From positions 1 through 35,470 of the forward strand of contig JABMNT010000037.1 of the NCBI GenBank assembly GCA_013203595.1: 35,470 nucleotides of DNA, written 5' to 3'. Position 1 is the stretch's first letter. Each line of letters opens with the position of its first letter. Origin of the DNA: Rhodospirillales bacterium (lineage in GTDB: Bacteria; Pseudomonadota; Alphaproteobacteria; Rhodospirillales; Casp-alpha2). The translations under genes were made by a program, and so were the position numbers. The notes beneath the pieces were generated by a model that worked only from the letters and a program-made list of their open reading frames with translations, did no database searches and was not told where the DNA came from. Shown here piece after piece: positions 1 to 8,795 of the stretch.

Positions 1-1481
1 ATGCGTTCCGGGAGATCGGCATCGAGGCGATCATGGCCAACTGCAACCCGGAGACCGTATCGACCGACTATGACACCTCGGATCGTCTGTATTTCGAACC
101 TCTGACGGAAGAAGATGTGGTCGAACTGGTGCGCGTCGAACAGTCAAAGGGCGAGTTTCTCGGCTGTATCGTGCAACTGGGCGGGCAGACGCCGCTGAAA
201 TTGTCGGAAGCGCTGGAAAACGCCGGCATTCCCATCCTGGGGACCAGCCCGGATGCCATCGATCTGGCCGAGGACCGCGAGCGCTTTCAGAAACTTCTCC
301 ACGACCTGGCCCTGCTGCAGCCGGAAAACGGCCTGGCCCGTTCCAATGAAGAGGCGGAAGCGGTTGCCGGGCGCATTGGCTACCCGCTGGTGATTCGCCC
401 GTCCTACGTGCTCGGTGGGCGGGCCATGGAAATCGTCCATGATCTCCCGGCCCTGCGTCGCTATATGGCCGAAGCCGTGCAGGTTTCAGGCGATAGCCCG
501 GTATTGCTCGACAGCTATCTGCAGGACGCCATCGAATGCGATGTTGACGCGATTTCCGATGGTGACGATGTGTTTGTGGCTGGCATCATGCAGCATATTG
601 AGGAAGCCGGTATTCATTCCGGCGATTCCGCCTGTTCGCTGCCCCCATTTTCATTGGCCCCGTCGATCATCAAAGATATGGAACGGCAAACCGTTGCCCT
701 GGCCAAGGCCCTGAAGGTTGTCGGCCTGATGAATGTGCAGTTCGCGATCAAGGACGGGACCATCTACATCATTGAGGTGAACCCGCGGGCCAGCCGGACG
801 GTGCCGTTTGTCGCCAAGGCGACCGGGATTCCGGTTGCCAAAATTGCCGCGCGGGTAATGGCCGGCGAAAAACTGAAATCCTTTGATCTGAACGGTCAGC
901 CAAAAAGCGCGCATGTGGCGGTCAAAGAGGCTGTATTCCCGTTTGCCCGGTTCCCCGGCGTTGATACGATCCTGGGGCCTGAGATGAAATCGACCGGCGA
1001 AGTCATGGGGCTGGATGTGGATTTTGCCCGGGCCTTTGCCAAGGCTCAGCTGGGGGCCGGCAATAAACTGCCGCTGAAGGGCTGTGCGTTCATTTCGGTC
1101 AAGGACCGGGATAAGCCGAATGCCGCGAAATTGGCAAAACGCCTGGGTGAAATGGGTTTCAGCCTGATGGCGACCGGTGGCACACAGACATATCTGTCGG
1201 CCCAGGGGCTGGGTGTGCAGCGCGTCAACAAAGTTCAGGAAGGCCGTCCACATTGTGAGGACGCCATCGTCAATGGCGAAATCCAGTTGGTCATCAACAC
1301 AACGGAAGGCCCCCAGGCCATTCTTGACAGCTATTCGATCCGCCGTTCGGCGCTGACCAATAACGTTCCGCATATCACCACAATGACCGGCGCCATCGCG
1401 ACAATCGAGGCCCTGGCGACCCTGCGCACAGCAAGACTTGAAGTTCAGCCCCTACAGGCCTATTTTGAGGAAGCGTTCTAA
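1..1481 (+). CDS. carB: Carbamoyl-phosphate synthase large subunit, C-terminal part (5' end outside window)
   Basis: This is the C-terminal half of the CarB synthetase, which makes carbamoyl phosphate from bicarbonate, ATP and glutamine-derived ammonia for arginine and pyrimidine synthesis. The frame is open from base 3, and the first residues lead into [20 protein letters not shown], the strongly conserved start of the second half of CarB. The second ATP-grasp domain follows ([25 protein letters not shown]), then the C-terminal MGS-like allosteric domain ([20 protein letters not shown]). An ATG at 33 is internal, not the start. About 490 of the usual roughly 1,070 to 1,100 residues are present. 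greA follows 109 nt downstream on the same strand, an arrangement common in Alphaproteobacteria. Identity is secure. Confidence 0.97.
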   Translation, partial: AFREIGIEAIMANCNPETVSTDYDTSDRLYFEPLTEEDVVELVRVEQSKGEFLGCIVQLGGQTPLKLSEALENAGIPILGTSPDAIDLAEDRERFQKLLHDLALLQPENGLARSNEEAEAVAGRIGYPLVIRPSYVLGGRAMEIVHDLPALRRYMAEAVQVSGDSPVLLDSYLQDAIECDVDAISDGDDVFVAGIMQHIEEAGIHSGDSACSLPPFSLAPSIIKDMERQTVALAKALKVVGLMNVQFAIKDGTIYIIEVNPRASRTVPFVAKATGIPVAKIAARVMAGEKLKSFDLNGQPKSAHVAVKEAVFPFARFPGVDTILGPEMKSTGEVMGLDVDFARAFAKAQLGAGNKLPLKGCAFISVKDRDKPNAAKLAKRLGEMGFSLMATGGTQTYLSAQGLGVQRVNKVQEGRPHCEDAIVNGEIQLVINTTEGPQAILDSYSIRRSALTNNVPHITTMTGAIATIEALATLRTARLEVQPLQAYFEEAF

Positions 1482-1590
1482 ATACGCGGATTTACTTTTC
1501 TATATAGATTGTCCCTCCGCGATGCCTTCAAGCTCAGGGCATTGGACGCGAATGTACGTGTGTTAACGATGAAGATAAGGTGAAACGGCC

Positions 1591-2064
1591 ATGGAAAAAG
1601 TTCCCATGACCCGCGAGGGGTTGACGGTTTTAGAAACAGAATTGCGCCGGCTTAAAAATGAAGAGCGGCTGGCGATCATTCGCGCCATCGCCGAAGCCCG
1701 CGAACATGGCGATTTATCCGAAAACGCCGAATATCACGCTGCGCGCGAACGACAAAGTTTCGTCGAAGGCCGGATCACGGAACTGGAAGGCGTGGTCAGT
1801 TGTGCTGACGTTATTGACCCGTCCAAGCTGACAGGTAGCACGGTTCGCTTCGGCGCGACGGTGATGATTGCCGATGAGGATACCGACGAGGAACTGACCT
1901 ATCAGATCGTCGGTGCCTATGAAGCCGACATCACCCAGGGCAAAATTTCGGTGACCTCGCCGATGTCGCGGGCGATGATCGGCAAATCCGTAGGCGATTC
2001 CATTGAAGTTGCCGCACCGGGTGGCGCCAAAGGTTACGAAATTTGCGAAGTGGTCTTCAAATAG
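1591..2064 (+). CDS. greA: Transcription elongation factor GreA
   Basis: GreA binds the RNA polymerase secondary channel and stimulates cleavage of backtracked transcripts. The 157-residue length is typical. The N-terminal coiled coil contains the acidic tip region and the family motif [20 protein letters not shown] at about residues 36 to 55. The C-terminal FKBP-like domain ends with [18 protein letters not shown] and a GGAKGYEI stretch. The start ATG at 1591 is preceded by AAGGTGAAA at a suitable distance. The gene ends in TAG. It lies downstream of carB on the same strand and faces the DUF938 gene, with 19 nt between the two stops. Confidence 0.97.
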   Translation: MEKVPMTREGLTVLETELRRLKNEERLAIIRAIAEAREHGDLSENAEYHAARERQSFVEGRITELEGVVSCADVIDPSKLTGSTVRFGATVMIADEDTDEELTYQIVGAYEADITQGKISVTSPMSRAMIGKSVGDSIEVAAPGGAKGYEICEVVFK

Positions 2065-2083
2065 CGGGCTGGGGCAGGCGGGG

Positions 2084-2719
2084 CTAATCTTTCCGGTGAA
2101 AAATAACTGATAAATTATTCGCCGGCATGCGCACCGTTTTCATGAGCTGAAAGTTCTGTTTCAGCGCCTGTTCCGCCACATCATCGAGATTGCGCACGCC
2201 CCATTCCGGATCCTGGGCGCGCAGCGATAAATCAAAATCGGCGTTTGACTGGGCGATATGCACATTGCCGACTTTATAGGGACCGTACAGATACAAGACA
2301 CCCTGTGGCGGCAGAATCCGGCCGGCATTGCGCAGCAGCCCCAAACAAGCCGACCAGGGCGATATATGGATCATGTTGATGGCCATAATCGCCGTCAGGT
2401 CCGGTATCGCGGCGGCCGACCAGATATCGACACTGGCATCAAGATCGATGGCCGGCCGTACTGTGTTTTCCACACCCGCCGCCTTGCGCCAGCTATCAAT
2501 GGAGGCCCGGGCCGCGGGGTCGGGGTCACTGGGCTGCCAGTTCAGGCGTGGAAAATGGGGCGCGAAATAGGTGATATGCTGACCCGAACCGGAAGCAATT
2601 TCGAGCACGGTTCCGCGCCCGGGCAGGGCGTCTTTCAGGACATCCAGGATCACTTCCCGGTTGCGTGAAGTTGCCGCATAATCAAGCCGTTTGTCAGGGA
2701 CAGGGTCCGTTTCAGTCAT
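2084..2719 (-). CDS. DUF938 family SAM-dependent methyltransferase-like protein
   Basis: This protein of about 211 residues has a class I methyltransferase fold: motif I is VLEIASGSGQH near residue 41, followed by the family features HFPRLNWQPSDPD and AINMIHISPW. DUF938 proteins are conserved in Proteobacteria, but their substrate is unknown to me. I chose the ATG at 2719 (MTETDPVPDKRLDYAA), because the 16 extra residues from an upstream ATG at 2767 do not resemble the family and would shorten the divergent promoter region. The gene converges on greA and diverges from the TerB-like gene at 2815. Confidence 0.85.
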   Translation of the reverse strand: MTETDPVPDKRLDYAATSRNREVILDVLKDALPGRGTVLEIASGSGQHITYFAPHFPRLNWQPSDPDPAARASIDSWRKAAGVENTVRPAIDLDASVDIWSAAAIPDLTAIMAINMIHISPWSACLGLLRNAGRILPPQGVLYLYGPYKVGNVHIAQSNADFDLSLRAQDPEWGVRNLDDVAEQALKQNFQLMKTVRMPANNLSVIFHRKD

Positions 2720-2814
2720 AATCCCATTGGTACGACCCTGGTTCCTTTCAATCAAGAGAAACCGCAAAAAACATGGGGTTGCGATAGTGGCAACAGGTAT
2801 GGTACGGAACGTCT

Positions 2815-3273
2815 ATGATTGATCGTATTCGTAAAATGGTCCTCGGTACCTATGTGCCATCCGTAGTGGACGTCCATACCCTATCGGAAAGTGATTCGGC
2901 TGCTGCCGCATTGCTGGTTGAAGTCGCCAGTATTGATGGCGACTTCGATGCGGATGAGCGCAAAACAATCGCCTCCCTGCTGGCCAGGCGCTATGATTTG
3001 AATGTCGGTGAAGTCGTCAAGTTAATGGTCGACGCCAGCCAGGCTGTCGACCGTTCGGTCGACCATTACGGGTTTGCCCGAAAAATAAACGCCAGCTACG
3101 ATCTTGAGGCCAGGACCGAGCTCCTGGAAATGCTCTGGCAGGTCGTCTATGCGGACGGGGTGGTCCACGATTTTGAAGCCAATTTAATGCGCCGGTTATC
3201 GGGCTTGTTGCACATCCCCGACCGCGAAGCCGGCGATGCCCGGAAAAGAGTAATCGAGCGTCTGGACAACTGA
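2815..3273 (+). CDS. TerB-like (tellurite-resistance TerB family) protein
   Basis: This 152-residue cytoplasmic protein has no signal peptide. It carries the all-helical TerB fold with two acidic metal-binding-like loops. The first is [17 protein letters not shown] at about residues 42 to 58; the second is [19 protein letters not shown] at about 118 to 136. TerB-family proteins are often tied to stress responses, but single copies like this one have no assigned biochemical role. The gene sits between the DUF938 gene (divergent) and fdxA (70 nt downstream, same strand). It is the first of four TerB-like genes in this window. Confidence 0.85.
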   Translation: MIDRIRKMVLGTYVPSVVDVHTLSESDSAAAALLVEVASIDGDFDADERKTIASLLARRYDLNVGEVVKLMVDASQAVDRSVDHYGFARKINASYDLEARTELLEMLWQVVYADGVVHDFEANLMRRLSGLLHIPDREAGDARKRVIERLDN

Positions 3274-3343
3274 GTCCAAGGGGCTTAAACCGGGACAGGC
3301 TATGGAGTGTAGCTTTGAAGAAGTCATTCAAACGGAGAATTTT

Positions 3344-3679
3344 ATGACCTACGTCGTTGTTGAAAACTGTATCAAATGTAAATATCAGGACTGCGTCGAG
3401 GTTTGCCCCGTCGACTGTTTTTATGTTGGCGAAAACTTCCTGGTCATACATCCGGATGAATGTATCGATTGTGGTGTCTGTGAGCCGGAATGCCCGGCGG
3501 AAGCGATTTTGCCTGATACCGAGCCCGGTGTGGAAAAATGGCTGGAGATCAACGCCAAGTATGCGGCGGAATGGCCAAATATTACCCACAAGGGGGAATC
3601 GCCGGCCGACGGTGCAGACTGGGATGGCAAGCCGAATAAGGCCGAATTACTGAGCCCGAATCCCGGCCAGGGCGAATAA
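3344..3679 (+). CDS. fdxA: Seven-iron ferredoxin FdxA
   Basis: This 111-residue ferredoxin carries one [3Fe-4S] and one [4Fe-4S] cluster and serves as a low-potential electron carrier in the cytoplasm. It closely resembles Azotobacter ferredoxin I. By analogy, C9, C17 and C50 bind the 3Fe cluster and C21, C40, C43 and C46 bind the 4Fe cluster; C12 and C25 are extra cysteines also present in the Azotobacter protein. The C-terminal EWPNIT and DWDGKPNK segments are family features. The start is the ATG at 3344 (MTYVVVENC), supported by ACGGAG just upstream; the longer frame from 3302 adds nothing conserved. A strong terminator follows. Confidence 0.95.
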   Translation: MTYVVVENCIKCKYQDCVEVCPVDCFYVGENFLVIHPDECIDCGVCEPECPAEAILPDTEPGVEKWLEINAKYAAEWPNITHKGESPADGADWDGKPNKAELLSPNPGQGE

Positions 3680-3690
3680 TTACGCATCAG

Positions 3691-3721
3691 CAGCCCTGCA
3701 TTTCATGCGGGGCTGTTTTTT
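3691..3721 (+). terminator. Rho-independent terminator of fdxA
   Basis: A 10-bp stem CAGCCCTGCA / TGCGGGGCTG, with one G-U pair and a loop of about 5 nt, is followed by a run of six T residues. It begins 12 nt after the fdxA stop codon. Confidence 0.9.
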
Positions 3722-3967
3722 ACCTGAAATTTGTGCTATATGACGGCTGCGCTGGATGTTGACAGACCACAGGTTCGGTTTTTCGACGGTCCGGCGCTTC
3801 GGTGTCTGGCATGCATGGCAGACGGATATGTGGACCAGGAATGGTGTTTCTTAAATTGATATAAAGTTGCCGCCGCGCCGGATGCTGCCGGCGGCAGATG
3901 TTATTTGGATCGAACAGCGGGATTTGCCTGAGCAAAACCCTATTGAAATCGCGGAGAACGATAGACT

Positions 3968-4465
3968 ATGGCAGCAGAAATTCCCTTCAAAGAAGGTGAC
4001 TTTGTTGTTTACCCCACCCATGGGGTTGGCAAAGTTGAAGCAATTGAAAAGCAGGAAATCGCCGGGCACGCATTGGAACTGATCGTTATTACCTTCGACA
4101 AGGATCGGATGACGCTGCGTGTGCCGACGGACAAAGCGGCGACGTCGGGCCTGCGCAAGTTAAGCTCGCGCAAAATGATGGACGAGGCAATGGCGACGTT
4201 GCGCGGTCGGGCCCGGGTCAAGCGGACCATGTGGAGCCGCCGGGCACAGGAATATGAGGCAAAGATCAACTCCGGTAACCCGGTGTCCATTGCCGAAGTT
4301 GTCCGCGATCTGCACCGCAATGTGGGTCAACCGGATCAGTCGTTCAGCGAACGGCAAATCTATGAAGCTGCACGCGACCGCCTGGCCAGCGAACTGGCTG
4401 CCGTCGACAAAACCGATGTCGAAGTGGCTACCGACAAAATGGTTCAGGTGCTGCAGGCCGCCTAA
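3968..4465 (+). CDS. carD: CarD family transcriptional regulator
   Basis: CarD-family proteins bind the RNA polymerase beta subunit and stabilise open promoter complexes. This 165-residue protein has the N-terminal RNA-polymerase-interacting Tudor-like domain (residues 1 to about 60), including FKEGDFVVYPTHGVGKVE. An alpha-helical C-terminal domain follows, starting near KLSSRKMMDEAM, with WSRRAQEYEAKINSG and a basic surface. CGGAGAA sits upstream of the ATG. The fdxA-carD order is common in Alphaproteobacteria. The gene is separated from fdxA by its own leader region (3722-3967) and has its own terminator, so it is probably transcribed alone. I saw no convincing promoter in the leader. Confidence 0.95.
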   Translation: MAAEIPFKEGDFVVYPTHGVGKVEAIEKQEIAGHALELIVITFDKDRMTLRVPTDKAATSGLRKLSSRKMMDEAMATLRGRARVKRTMWSRRAQEYEAKINSGNPVSIAEVVRDLHRNVGQPDQSFSERQIYEAARDRLASELAAVDKTDVEVATDKMVQVLQAA

Positions 4466-4491
4466 ATCAACAGGGCTGCAAGCGAATATCG

Positions 4492-4526
4492 AAAAAGGCC
4501 CCGCCATTCATTGGCGGGGCCTTTTG
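4492..4526 (+). terminator. Rho-independent terminator of carD
   Basis: A 13-bp perfect stem AAAAGGCCCCGCC / GGCGGGGCCTTTT with a 7-nt loop ends in T residues, 27 nt past the carD stop. The A-rich 5' arm makes it potentially bidirectional, so it may also end transcription of the M48 gene that converges from the right. Confidence 0.92.
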
Positions 4527-4583
4527 CTGTGGGCTGTCACGGTCAAGAGCTGGCAGAAGTGAGATGGTCCAGCCGGTGGCTGC

Positions 4584-5054
4584 TCAGTCGCCGATGATTT
4601 TAACCGTTTGCCCGGCAATCAACGCGTCGCCCGATTCCAGTGAGTTTAAAATCCGGAACCATTCCTCGCTGTAGGTTTCCATGGGTTGGCGGCGGGCCAG
4701 TGACGCGATGGTATCACCCGGTCGCACCTGCACGGTGCGAATTTTCAGAGGCTGCGTTGCGTTGGCCTCCGACCGGCTTAACCGGCGAAAGCTGTAGGTC
4801 GTGCGCCTAAGCTCGATGCTCAGTTGATCGGTGATCTCCGGGGGGGTGGCAAAAACCATCCGGAAGATATGTTTGTCGTTTCCCTTGATGAGCAGCAAGC
4901 GCACATCACGCGGGCCAAGGCTTGAGTCCAGGCGACCCGTTCCCGTCGCCGAAGCCATGCCGTTGATATCCAGGTTTTCCACATCCTGGAGCTTGATGTT
5001 CTTGCCCCAGTGAAACTTAAGGTATTCAGCCAGGCCGCCAGCCTGGCGGACGGC
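4584..5054 (-). pseudogene. C-terminal remainder of the M48 metalloprotease, beyond an in-frame TAG
   Basis: This segment is in the same reading frame as the M48 gene upstream and directly follows its TAG stop at 5055-5057. It reads AVRQAGGLAEYLKFHWGKN, then DVENLDINGMASATG and a LysM-like C-terminal stretch (VQVRPGDTIASLAR to AGQTVKIIGD). These are the segments expected in full-length lipoprotein M48 proteases of Alphaproteobacteria. No frameshift or missing sequence is visible, so one base change separates it from an intact gene. It could only be made alone by starting inside, for example at a GTG at 4982, for which I see no good ribosome-binding site. It could also be made by TAG readthrough. 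Confidence 0.8.
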
Positions 5055-6065
5055 CTACGGATTGGCCATATCGAAGATGATTTTTGACTTGTTCGGGCCG
5101 ACGGCTTCCAGAGCCTTTGCCGAATTGAACATGGTAAAACCCGGTGGCACCATGAACTCGATGCCCAGCTCCGGGTGAATAAACCGGCGTCCCTTGCGGA
5201 TGCCCTGTGCCGCATCGTCGCCAAAAACCAGGCCATCGATTTGTGTGAGGTAAGCGGCCCGTTCAATGAGTGGATTGCGGATATTTTTGGTTTTCGCCAG
5301 CTTGATCGCCTGGGCGATCCGGTCCTCGGTTCTGGGATGGGTCGACATGATGTTGTGGCTGACGCCATCCTGACCGGCGATCCGGGCTTCGAGCAGGGAA
5401 TGGGCGTTCATTTTCCTGAAAAACGTGGTCATGCCATCCGGGCTGTAGCCGAGACGGGTCATATAGCGCACGCCCAGCATGTCGGCTTCCAGCTCCTGTT
5501 CGCGCGAATAACCCTGAACCGCTGCCTGGGCACCCAGCGAAACCGCCTGGCCAACACCGGTCGGGACCCCGACCGCACTGCCGATCACGCCGAGGATGGT
5601 GAGCCCGATATTTGCCGCTGCTGCCGTCGAATGACGCTGGGCGGTATGGCGAGCCGTGATGTGGCCGATTTCGTGGGCCAATACGCCTGCCATTTCCGCT
5701 TCATTTTCTGCCAGGGCCAGTAGTCCGCGGGTGATATAGACATAACCACCCGGCAAGGCGAAGGCATTGACCTTGGAATCGTTCAGCACCGTGAATGTAT
5801 AGGGAAGGCCCGGCACTTCGGAAACCGCGGCCAGTGCCTTGCCAATATTTGAGACATAGGCGCGCAATTGCGGGCCACCGTATTCGCTGCCGAACTCCTG
5901 CAGGATTTTCGGATGCTCCTGGGCACCGACCTGGCGTTCTTCCTCTTCCGACATAAAGGCCGTAAAGCTCTGGTTGCCGGTTGCCCGGTTGGTCGAACAG
6001 CCGGTTGCCAGCAAAAGCGGGCAGACAAGTAAAGCCATGAAAACCCGGAACAGGCGCAAATTCAT
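5055..6065 (-). CDS. M48 family zinc metalloprotease lipoprotein (ends at an in-frame TAG)
   Basis: This is an envelope protease of the BepA/LoiP-like M48 group. The start at 6065 (MNLRLFRVFM) has AAGGA 7 nt upstream. A lipoprotein signal ends in LLLATGC, so C23 is the likely lipidated residue. The zinc site is complete: HEIGH at about residues 131 to 135 and the third ligand in EQELEAD (E193). The peptidase domain is whole, but the frame stops after about 336 residues at TAG in ...FDMANP, and roughly 156 further codons of family-like sequence follow in the same frame. The truncated product keeps the catalytic domain and lacks the LysM-like end. A strain mutation, readthrough or a sequencing error could explain this. 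Confidence 0.9.
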   Translation of the reverse strand: MNLRLFRVFMALLVCPLLLATGCSTNRATGNQSFTAFMSEEEERQVGAQEHPKILQEFGSEYGGPQLRAYVSNIGKALAAVSEVPGLPYTFTVLNDSKVNAFALPGGYVYITRGLLALAENEAEMAGVLAHEIGHITARHTAQRHSTAAAANIGLTILGVIGSAVGVPTGVGQAVSLGAQAAVQGYSREQELEADMLGVRYMTRLGYSPDGMTTFFRKMNAHSLLEARIAGQDGVSHNIMSTHPRTEDRIAQAIKLAKTKNIRNPLIERAAYLTQIDGLVFGDDAAQGIRKGRRFIHPELGIEFMVPPGFTMFNSAKALEAVGPNKSKIIFDMANP

Positions 6066-6177
6066 AATCAGATCCTTCATTGAAGCCTGGATTATGAAAC
6101 CCTGCGGCGGTTCCGACAAGACTTGAGGTGAGACGGCTGCTGCCTATACCTGTTGATATGAAATCACGGCGACGGCT

Positions 6178-7110
6178 TCACTGGTTTCCCGGAATTCGCT
6201 CTGTGGCGACGCTGCGGTCGTTCTTTTTCTGGGCCGCTTCCCGGCGGGTGATGAACAGGGTTGACGAGAAGATGACGACCGCCCCGACCCAGGTCCATAA
6301 ATCAGCCACTTCGCCAAAGGCCATCCAGCCGATCAGTACGGCAAACGGCAGGCGGGAAAAATCAAACGGGACAATGGCCGAGGCATCACCCAGTGAATAG
6401 GCATGGACCATCATGATATGACCGAGCACGGCGACCGGTCCCATGGCCAGAATCCAGCCCCATAACGCCGGGTCCGGCATTTCCCAGATAAACAGGGCCG
6501 GCACCAGAGCCATCGGTGTGATCAGCAAATTCATGTAGAAAACAACCTTGTTCGGGCTTTCCGTGCGGCTCAGGGTTTTGATGTTGAGGATCGAGATGCC
6601 GATAAAGCCGGCACCGGCCAGCGCGATCCAGCTGCCCAGCGACATCTCGATAAGGCCGGGGCGGATAATGATCAGCGCGCCCAGAAATCCGATCAGGGTT
6701 GCCGTCCAGCGCCGGGCACGGACGGTTTCCTTCAAAAACACGGCGGCGCCGATGGTTGCAAATATCGGGGCCAGGAAGCTTAAAGCCGTCATTTCGGCAA
6801 GCGGAATCAGGGCAATCGCCCAAAACCATGTCATCAGCGCACAGGTGCTGATCAATGCGCGGAAGCAATAGAGGCCAAATTTATCGGTCTTGACCCCCTG
6901 CCAGCCGGCCTGGGCGGCCCATGGCAGCATGCACATCAAGGCCAGGGCCATACGGAAAAAGGCGATCATGTTGGGGTGCATGCCGGAAAGCGAGAGATGG
7001 CGGGCAATCGCCGCCAATACAGACATCAGCCCGCAGGAGGCAATCATCCACAGGGCGGCGCGGACGGTGGGCGACAGAATGCGGGGTGATGTGTCGACGG
7101 GCTTTGCCAA
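6178..7110 (-). CDS. EamA/DMT family transporter
   Basis: This 310-residue inner-membrane protein has about ten hydrophobic segments in the two-repeat EamA pattern of the drug/metabolite transporter superfamily. Examples are VRAALWMIASCGLMSVLAA near the N-terminus, LSFLAPIFATIGAAVFLKE at the end of the first half and AVLIGWMAFGEVADLWTWVG at the end of the second. Members usually export or import small metabolites, and the substrate cannot be read from sequence. The start appears to be the TTG at 7110, 8 nt after the M81 stop, so the two genes are probably cotranscribed. This suggests transport of a compound related to the M81, M20 and amidase substrates. Confidence 0.9.
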   Translation of the reverse strand: MAKPVDTSPRILSPTVRAALWMIASCGLMSVLAAIARHLSLSGMHPNMIAFFRMALALMCMLPWAAQAGWQGVKTDKFGLYCFRALISTCALMTWFWAIALIPLAEMTALSFLAPIFATIGAAVFLKETVRARRWTATLIGFLGALIIIRPGLIEMSLGSWIALAGAGFIGISILNIKTLSRTESPNKVVFYMNLLITPMALVPALFIWEMPDPALWGWILAMGPVAVLGHIMMVHAYSLGDASAIVPFDFSRLPFAVLIGWMAFGEVADLWTWVGAVVIFSSTLFITRREAAQKKNDRSVATERIPGNQ

Positions 7111-7118
7111 AAATAATT

Positions 7119-8621
7119 CTAATCGAGATCCAAAGGGTAAATCGGGCGGCGCAGGTTTTTATAGGGCAGGCGGGAGATATCTTCCGAGGCCAGGGCACCA
7201 CAATCAACGATTAACAATTGACTGGCAATAGGCTCAAAGGCGGCGCGGAAATGCTGCATGGATTTGAGCGCAATCACATCCCTGACCCGGGGGTCAATGC
7301 CGGCGTGGGTAAAGGTTTCGAGCTCGGTTATCTGCACGCAATGGCTGGCGATAAGCACATCAATGCCGGCAATGTTGAGGACGACAAGCGGACCCAGGTT
7401 CTGCCAGGATCCACGGGCATAGGGGCCCAGCATCTGGTAGCGACCATCGGTGATGTTTGCAACGCGCCCGCTGACAAAAAGCGGCGGGCCGAATTTCGGG
7501 TCGGTTTTGCCGCCGATGAACAGGGACACCTCGGCACCCGTGCCGGCGTCGGTAAGCTGACGCACGGCATGGGGGTCATAAATGGTGGCAAACGCCGCGT
7601 TTGTGATTTTCGAATCGAGCAGGCCCTTCAGCAGAAAGGTCGAATCGCCATAGGCCCCGGCGCCGGGGTTGTCGGCATGATCGGCAATCACGATCGGCCC
7701 GGACAGGGTCCGCCGGGTTTCGGGCAATGCGGTTTTCAACTCAGCCATACAGGCATCAACGCTCAGATACCGGTTCGAATCAAAATGCCGCTGCGCCCAG
7801 GCATAGTCCATAAAGTGGTCCGCCATTACCGCATAGGCCAGGTCGTCGCCGTCGCTGGTGATGGTCACACTGGGTCCGGCCTGGTCCAGGTCGGTCAAGC
7901 GAAACCCGGCGCACAGGCTGATGGTCAACAGCTTCTCATCCCGGGCCTCAAGGACATCGGCCTCGGCCAGCAGTTGTGTCATCGGGTTTTCGGTGGTGGT
8001 TCGGCCATGATCAAGGCCGGTCAGCATGGTGCGCCGGGCAACCAGCGTATACGGGCTGATTTCGCCCTGCAGGGTGCGCTCCAGCAGATCGGCAGCGCGC
8101 AGGACGGTGGCAATTTGATCGACATGCGGATAGGTCCGATAGGCGCACAGGATATCCGCGTTGGCGACCATCCTGTCGGTTACATTGGCGTGCAGATCAA
8201 GGGTGACGGCAATCGGTATGTCGGGCCCGAGCAGGGCACGTAACTGGCTCAGCAGCAATCCTTCCGCATCGAAATCATCCTCGGTCGCCATGGCGCCATG
8301 CAGGCCGAGCAGAACACCGTCTATGGTCGGCTGCTCTGATCTGGCGGCGTCCAGGATAGCGTCGGCGCAGCGCGTCCAGGCTTCGCCGGTTACCGGTCCG
8401 GACGGGGTCGCGGTGGCGGCAACGGTGTGAATAAGCCGCCAGTTGTATAGCTCTGCTGCCTTGATGAAGCCGGCGGGTTCCACATTGATGCCGGCGGTAT
8501 CTGTGGCAATTTCATGGCCGAACAGAAGCATCGAATTTTTAAAATCGTCAAGCGTCGTCGGACGGCGGCTGAATGTTGCCGTTTCATGGGAAATAAAACC
8601 GGTGAGCACACAAAAGGTCAT
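7119..8621 (-). CDS. M81 family (MlrC-like) metallopeptidase, copy 1
   Basis: This protein of about 500 residues belongs to the family of MlrC, the enzyme that degrades linearised microcystin products in Sphingomonas. Diagnostic pieces are GFISHETATFS at the N-terminus, LLGLHGAMATEDDFDAEG, the probable metal-binding AVTLDLHANVTDRM, CAYRTYPHVDQ, ADHADNPGAGAYGD and the C-terminal HFRAAFEPIASQLLIVD. No signal peptide is seen, so it should be cytoplasmic. I chose the ATG at 8621 because family members begin about 10 residues before the HET motif; a start at 8657 is possible. Family presence does not imply microcystin breakdown, and many relatives probably act on small amides or peptides. It diverges from the M20 gene and precedes the EamA transporter. 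Confidence 0.9.
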   Translation of the reverse strand: MTFCVLTGFISHETATFSRRPTTLDDFKNSMLLFGHEIATDTAGINVEPAGFIKAAELYNWRLIHTVAATATPSGPVTGEAWTRCADAILDAARSEQPTIDGVLLGLHGAMATEDDFDAEGLLLSQLRALLGPDIPIAVTLDLHANVTDRMVANADILCAYRTYPHVDQIATVLRAADLLERTLQGEISPYTLVARRTMLTGLDHGRTTTENPMTQLLAEADVLEARDEKLLTISLCAGFRLTDLDQAGPSVTITSDGDDLAYAVMADHFMDYAWAQRHFDSNRYLSVDACMAELKTALPETRRTLSGPIVIADHADNPGAGAYGDSTFLLKGLLDSKITNAAFATIYDPHAVRQLTDAGTGAEVSLFIGGKTDPKFGPPLFVSGRVANITDGRYQMLGPYARGSWQNLGPLVVLNIAGIDVLIASHCVQITELETFTHAGIDPRVRDVIALKSMQHFRAAFEPIASQLLIVDCGALASEDISRLPYKNLRRPIYPLDLD

Positions 8622-8795
8622 CAAAAACTCATAGGATATCCGCCCGCCCATTCCCATAGGTAATATCGTCCCCGCGGGCCTGCCGGCGACGGGTTTACGT
8701 TGTTCAGATTGCCAGGATATCTCATAGTGGGTATGGGAATTTCAAGCGATACAGGTGTTTTCGCCCGAATTCCGCCAGATTGAAGGACATATCGG

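Noticed and set aside
3759-3787. TTGACA at 3759-3764 upstream of carD as a -35 element.
   Set aside because: No acceptable -10 element is found 16 to 19 nt downstream (TTCGAC at the 17-nt position), so a promoter is not supported.
7119-8621. Assignment of the M81 gene as true mlrC with a microcystin-degradation (mlrABCD) locus.
   Set aside because: MlrA and MlrB homologues are absent, EamA is not MlrD, and M81 proteins are widespread in bacteria without microcystin metabolism.
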